DNA from: Ochotona curzoniae
Taxonomy: Eukaryota > Chordata > Mammalia > Lagomorpha > Ochotonidae
DNA length: 64,000 nt
Reading direction: 5' to 3'
Assembly (NCBI RefSeq): GCF_017591425.1
Contig: NW_024465369.1
Location: 29,493,001-29,557,000, forward strand
Shown: piece by piece, positions 62,171 to 64,000 of the stretch
How positions within the stretch are numbered: the first letter of the stretch is position 1
How the letters are laid out: each line of letters opens with the position of its first letter
Program-made: the position numbers and the translations under genes
The notes under the pieces: generated by a model
What the model was told of the DNA's origin: nothing
The model's input: only the letters and a program-made list of their open reading frames with translations
Database searches by the model: none

Positions 62171-63133
62171 TTAGTTTGGAGACCTTCTTATTTGCCAACT
62201 TTGTTTGTGATTTGCCTCCTTTTTGTCCGGGACTAGCGCATTTCTAAGGAGACTTTGCAGAGCTGGTTTTGTGTAGACATATTCTTCTAGTTTTTCTTTG
62301 CTATTGAAGTATCTGATTTCGTTCTCATATACAAATGAGATCTTTGCTGGGTAGATTATTTTTGGTTGACAGTTGTTTTGTTTCAGGACTTGGAAGATCT
62401 TTGTCCATTCTCTCCTTGCTTGTAGGGTCTCTTCGGAGAAGTCAGCAGTGATTCTGATGGGTTTTCCCCTGTATGTGATCTTTTCTCTACTTCGTACTTG
62501 TCTCAGGATTCCTTCTTTGTCTTCATTGGAGTAGAACTTGAGCACCGTGTGTCTGGGTGAAGATCTCTTTGGATCATGTCTGTTGGGAGTTCTCTGTCCA
62601 TCCTGTATGCGGGGTGGGTTCGTGTTCCAAGTGTTTTGGAAGTTTTCCTGTATAATTTCATCGAGCACTGCTTGCATCCCAGATTCTCTTTCTACTCCCT
62701 CGGGGAGGCCGATGATCCGAATATTCAATTTTCTAAGGTAATCCTTCATCTCTTGCATCATTTTATTAGTTTTGCTGAGGTTTGTCTCCAGCTGTTTAAT
62801 TCGCTGGGCACTTTCATTTTGTGTGTCTTCTGTTTCAGAGATCCTTTCCTCTGCCGCATTTATTCTGTTGATGAGGCTTTCAATCTTATTATCTTGGGCA
62901 TCCAGTTTGGTTTTGATTTGTTGTATTTCGGTGATTATGCGGTTCTGGAGGTCTTCCAGCTTTATGTCCACGTCTCTGAGAGATTTTAGCATTATTTTCA
63001 TCAATTCCTTTGTTGGTAACACTTCCATGTCTTCATCTCGTATCGTCGATATTGATAATGGCTTTTGGCCCTTGTTTGGTGGGGTGCTGGCTCTTTCATC
63101 TGGAGCACAACTCTTTCTGGTGGTTTTTCCCAT
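62171..63133 (-). CDS. L1 ORF1: LINE-1 ORF1p: RNA-binding nucleic-acid chaperone
   Basis: This 320-aa protein coats L1 RNA as trimers to form the ribonucleoprotein in which ORF2p acts. A basic, disordered N-terminus (1-40) is followed by a coiled coil rich in heptads of I, L, N and E (about 42-130), the trimerisation region. The RRM (about 134-231) begins at 'LRKLNIRIIGLPEG'. The C-terminal domain (about 235-290) carries the conserved 'ARREWTKIFQVLKQ' helix and 'YPAKISFVYENEIRYF' strands, followed by a short basic tail. It is a little shorter than human ORF1p (338 aa), mostly at the N-terminus. The start has G at -3 and G at +4, a good Kozak context, and is the first ATG of the open frame. 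No frameshift or internal stop is present. Confidence 0.95.
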   Translation of the reverse strand: MGKTTRKSCAPDERASTPPNKGQKPLSISTIRDEDMEVLPTKELMKIMLKSLRDVDIKLEDLQNRIITEIQQIKTKLDAQDNKIESLINRINAAEERISETEDTQNESAQRIKQLETNLSKTNKMMQEMKDYLRKLNIRIIGLPEGVERESGMQAVLDEIIQENFQNTWNTNPPRIQDGQRTPNRHDPKRSSPRHTVLKFYSNEDKEGILRQVRSREKITYRGKPIRITADFSEETLQARREWTKIFQVLKQNNCQPKIIYPAKISFVYENEIRYFNSKEKLEEYVYTKPALQSLLRNALVPDKKEANHKQSWQIRRSPN

Positions 63134-64000
63134 TGCGTTGGTGTATTCTGGTGAGGCAAATGGGCCCGTGTGTTGAGGGGCTGTCAGGTGCTTTCCTGTA
63201 GAGATTGGAGCCTGTAGGCGTGGTGTTGCCGGGCGTGGTAATTTTCAAGGCACCGTTGGTGCGTTCTCAGGGCCCGGGGCTGTAGAGCACCACCTTGGGG
63301 GCCCAGTGGATTCCAGGCACACTCTGGGCACCTCTTCTACAGGTGTGACACCCCAGGGCGTGGCGGGATGGAGGCGCTCTCTGGGTGTGCTCCCTTCACG
63401 GGAATCCGCAGGGCGTAGAAGGTTTTATGTGCTTTCTCCCTGCGTTCTCCGTGTCAGGGACTGCAGGGTTTTTCAGAGCCCACCTGGTGCGTCTCCCACA
63501 CACGGGACTGTGGGTGAGGCACTTTCCAGGCGTGGCTCTTATGCAGTGAATCCACCACTCGTGGTGTGTGGGTGTTCAGAGCCCCTGCTCCCGTGTGGCT
63601 CCCCCACACAGGCCCTTAGCGGAGGAGTGGCCCAGGCGCCCTGTTATAATGACTTCACGGCGGCAGGTTCGCACCGTGTCAGTTTGGTGCAGGAGTTCTC
63701 CTGATCACCTGACACCTGCGCTACGGAGGTGCTGCTGCTGTAGGCGGGGCGCCCAGCCCGCTCGGTGCGGCGTTCAGAGTCCTGGTGGTTTCAAGCACTC
63801 ACCAGGCAGGATGTGGGGGACTCCAGACCCTCGCCAGCTACCTCTGCGCACCGAGCCGCACTGGTCCCCTCAGCGCAAGAACATCCGATGCGCCTTCCCG
63901 GGGCCCCCTCAGCCACCAACACAACACCACTGTACGTAGTTCCACACAGACCCAACAGTTTCGGCCGTCTGCTCCGCGTTCTGAGGCTGTAGCCTCAGCA
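63134..64000 (-). promoter_or_regulatory. LINE-1 5' UTR / internal promoter region (partial)
   Basis: This GC- and CpG-rich stretch lies directly upstream of ORF1 on the minus strand and differs sharply from the AT-rich surroundings. It contains loosely repeated words (variants of 'CAGGGCGTGG', 'CACACACGGGACTGTGGG', 'CAGAGCCC') at irregular spacings of tens of bases, which suggests a degenerate tandem structure. L1 5' UTRs carry an internal RNA polymerase II promoter, and this region is expected to do so; that role is inferred from position. The 5' terminus is beyond the window. The opposite strand has open frames of 123-132 codons here (see findings). Confidence 0.8.

Larger units (their letters stand above)
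57930..64000 (-). mobile_element. L1: LINE-1 retrotransposon with both ORFs intact (5' end beyond window)
   Basis: Read on the minus strand, the element has a GC-rich 5' UTR (from the right window edge to 63134), ORF1 (63133-62171), a 55-base spacer, ORF2 (62115-58303) and an AT-rich 3' UTR running to about 57.9 kb. The order, the ORF lengths and every catalytic motif checked match an autonomous mammalian LINE-1. Both ORFs are free of stops and frameshifts over about 4.8 kb, which for a neutrally decaying repeat means a recent insertion. The 5' end lies outside the window, so full length and target-site duplications cannot be tested. At the 3' end I see no clear A-tail (a T-run on the plus strand), so the left boundary is uncertain. 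Family assignment within lagomorph L1 is not possible by eye. Confidence 0.95.

Noticed and set aside
62538..63201. Plus-strand frames of 63-137 codons opposite ORF1
   Set aside because: These are antisense shadows of ORF1, with no independent support.

Overview
The window is mammalian nuclear DNA: AT-rich, intergenic in character and dominated by retroelements. I recognise no exon of a functional host gene. About thirty tRNA-derived SINEs of the lagomorph C-repeat (CSINE) type occur on both strands. They have a tRNA-like head with A and B boxes, a conserved 'CCCATATGGGYGCC' block, a pyrimidine-rich 'TCTCTCTGTAAAT' region and an A-rich tail. This points to a lagomorph. The young SINE variant ('GTGGTTAAGGTCCTCGCCTT') looks more like pika (Ochotona) than rabbit, but that is from memory and is an inference.

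Layout. About 1-29 kb is AT-rich spacer with scattered CSINEs, degraded LINE-1 pieces (minus strand near 20-20.6 kb, plus strand 27.36-29.37 kb) and two copies of an unusual long repeat without coding capacity (2.57-3.25 kb and 7.09-10.39 kb). A third, longest copy lies at 29.37-32.82 kb. It has a GC-rich end and, read on the minus strand, AATAAA plus an A-tail at the other end. The three copies are collinear and define one repeat family of about 3.4 kb. From 33 to 48 kb there is a dense run of CSINEs of different ages, one of them sitting between two AT-rich arms that are near-complementary. At 48.8-49.5 kb lies a processed, disabled retrocopy of the heart fatty-acid-binding protein mRNA (FABP3). 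From 50 to 57.8 kb there are more decayed L1 fragments and spacer.

The main item is a LINE-1 on the minus strand from about 57.9 kb to the window edge at 64.0 kb. Both of its reading frames are open: ORF1p (320 aa) and ORF2p (1270 aa). All endonuclease and reverse-transcriptase catalytic residues I can check and the C-terminal Cys/His motif are in place. Its GC-rich 5' UTR runs off the right edge. It is the only candidate for a functional protein-coding unit here. An element of this kind is the expected source of the machinery that mobilised the CSINEs, the FABP3 retrocopy and possibly the long non-coding repeat.

Boundaries of old repeats are approximate because they were found by eye. Most short open frames in the window are chance frames or shadows of repeats and are not listed.
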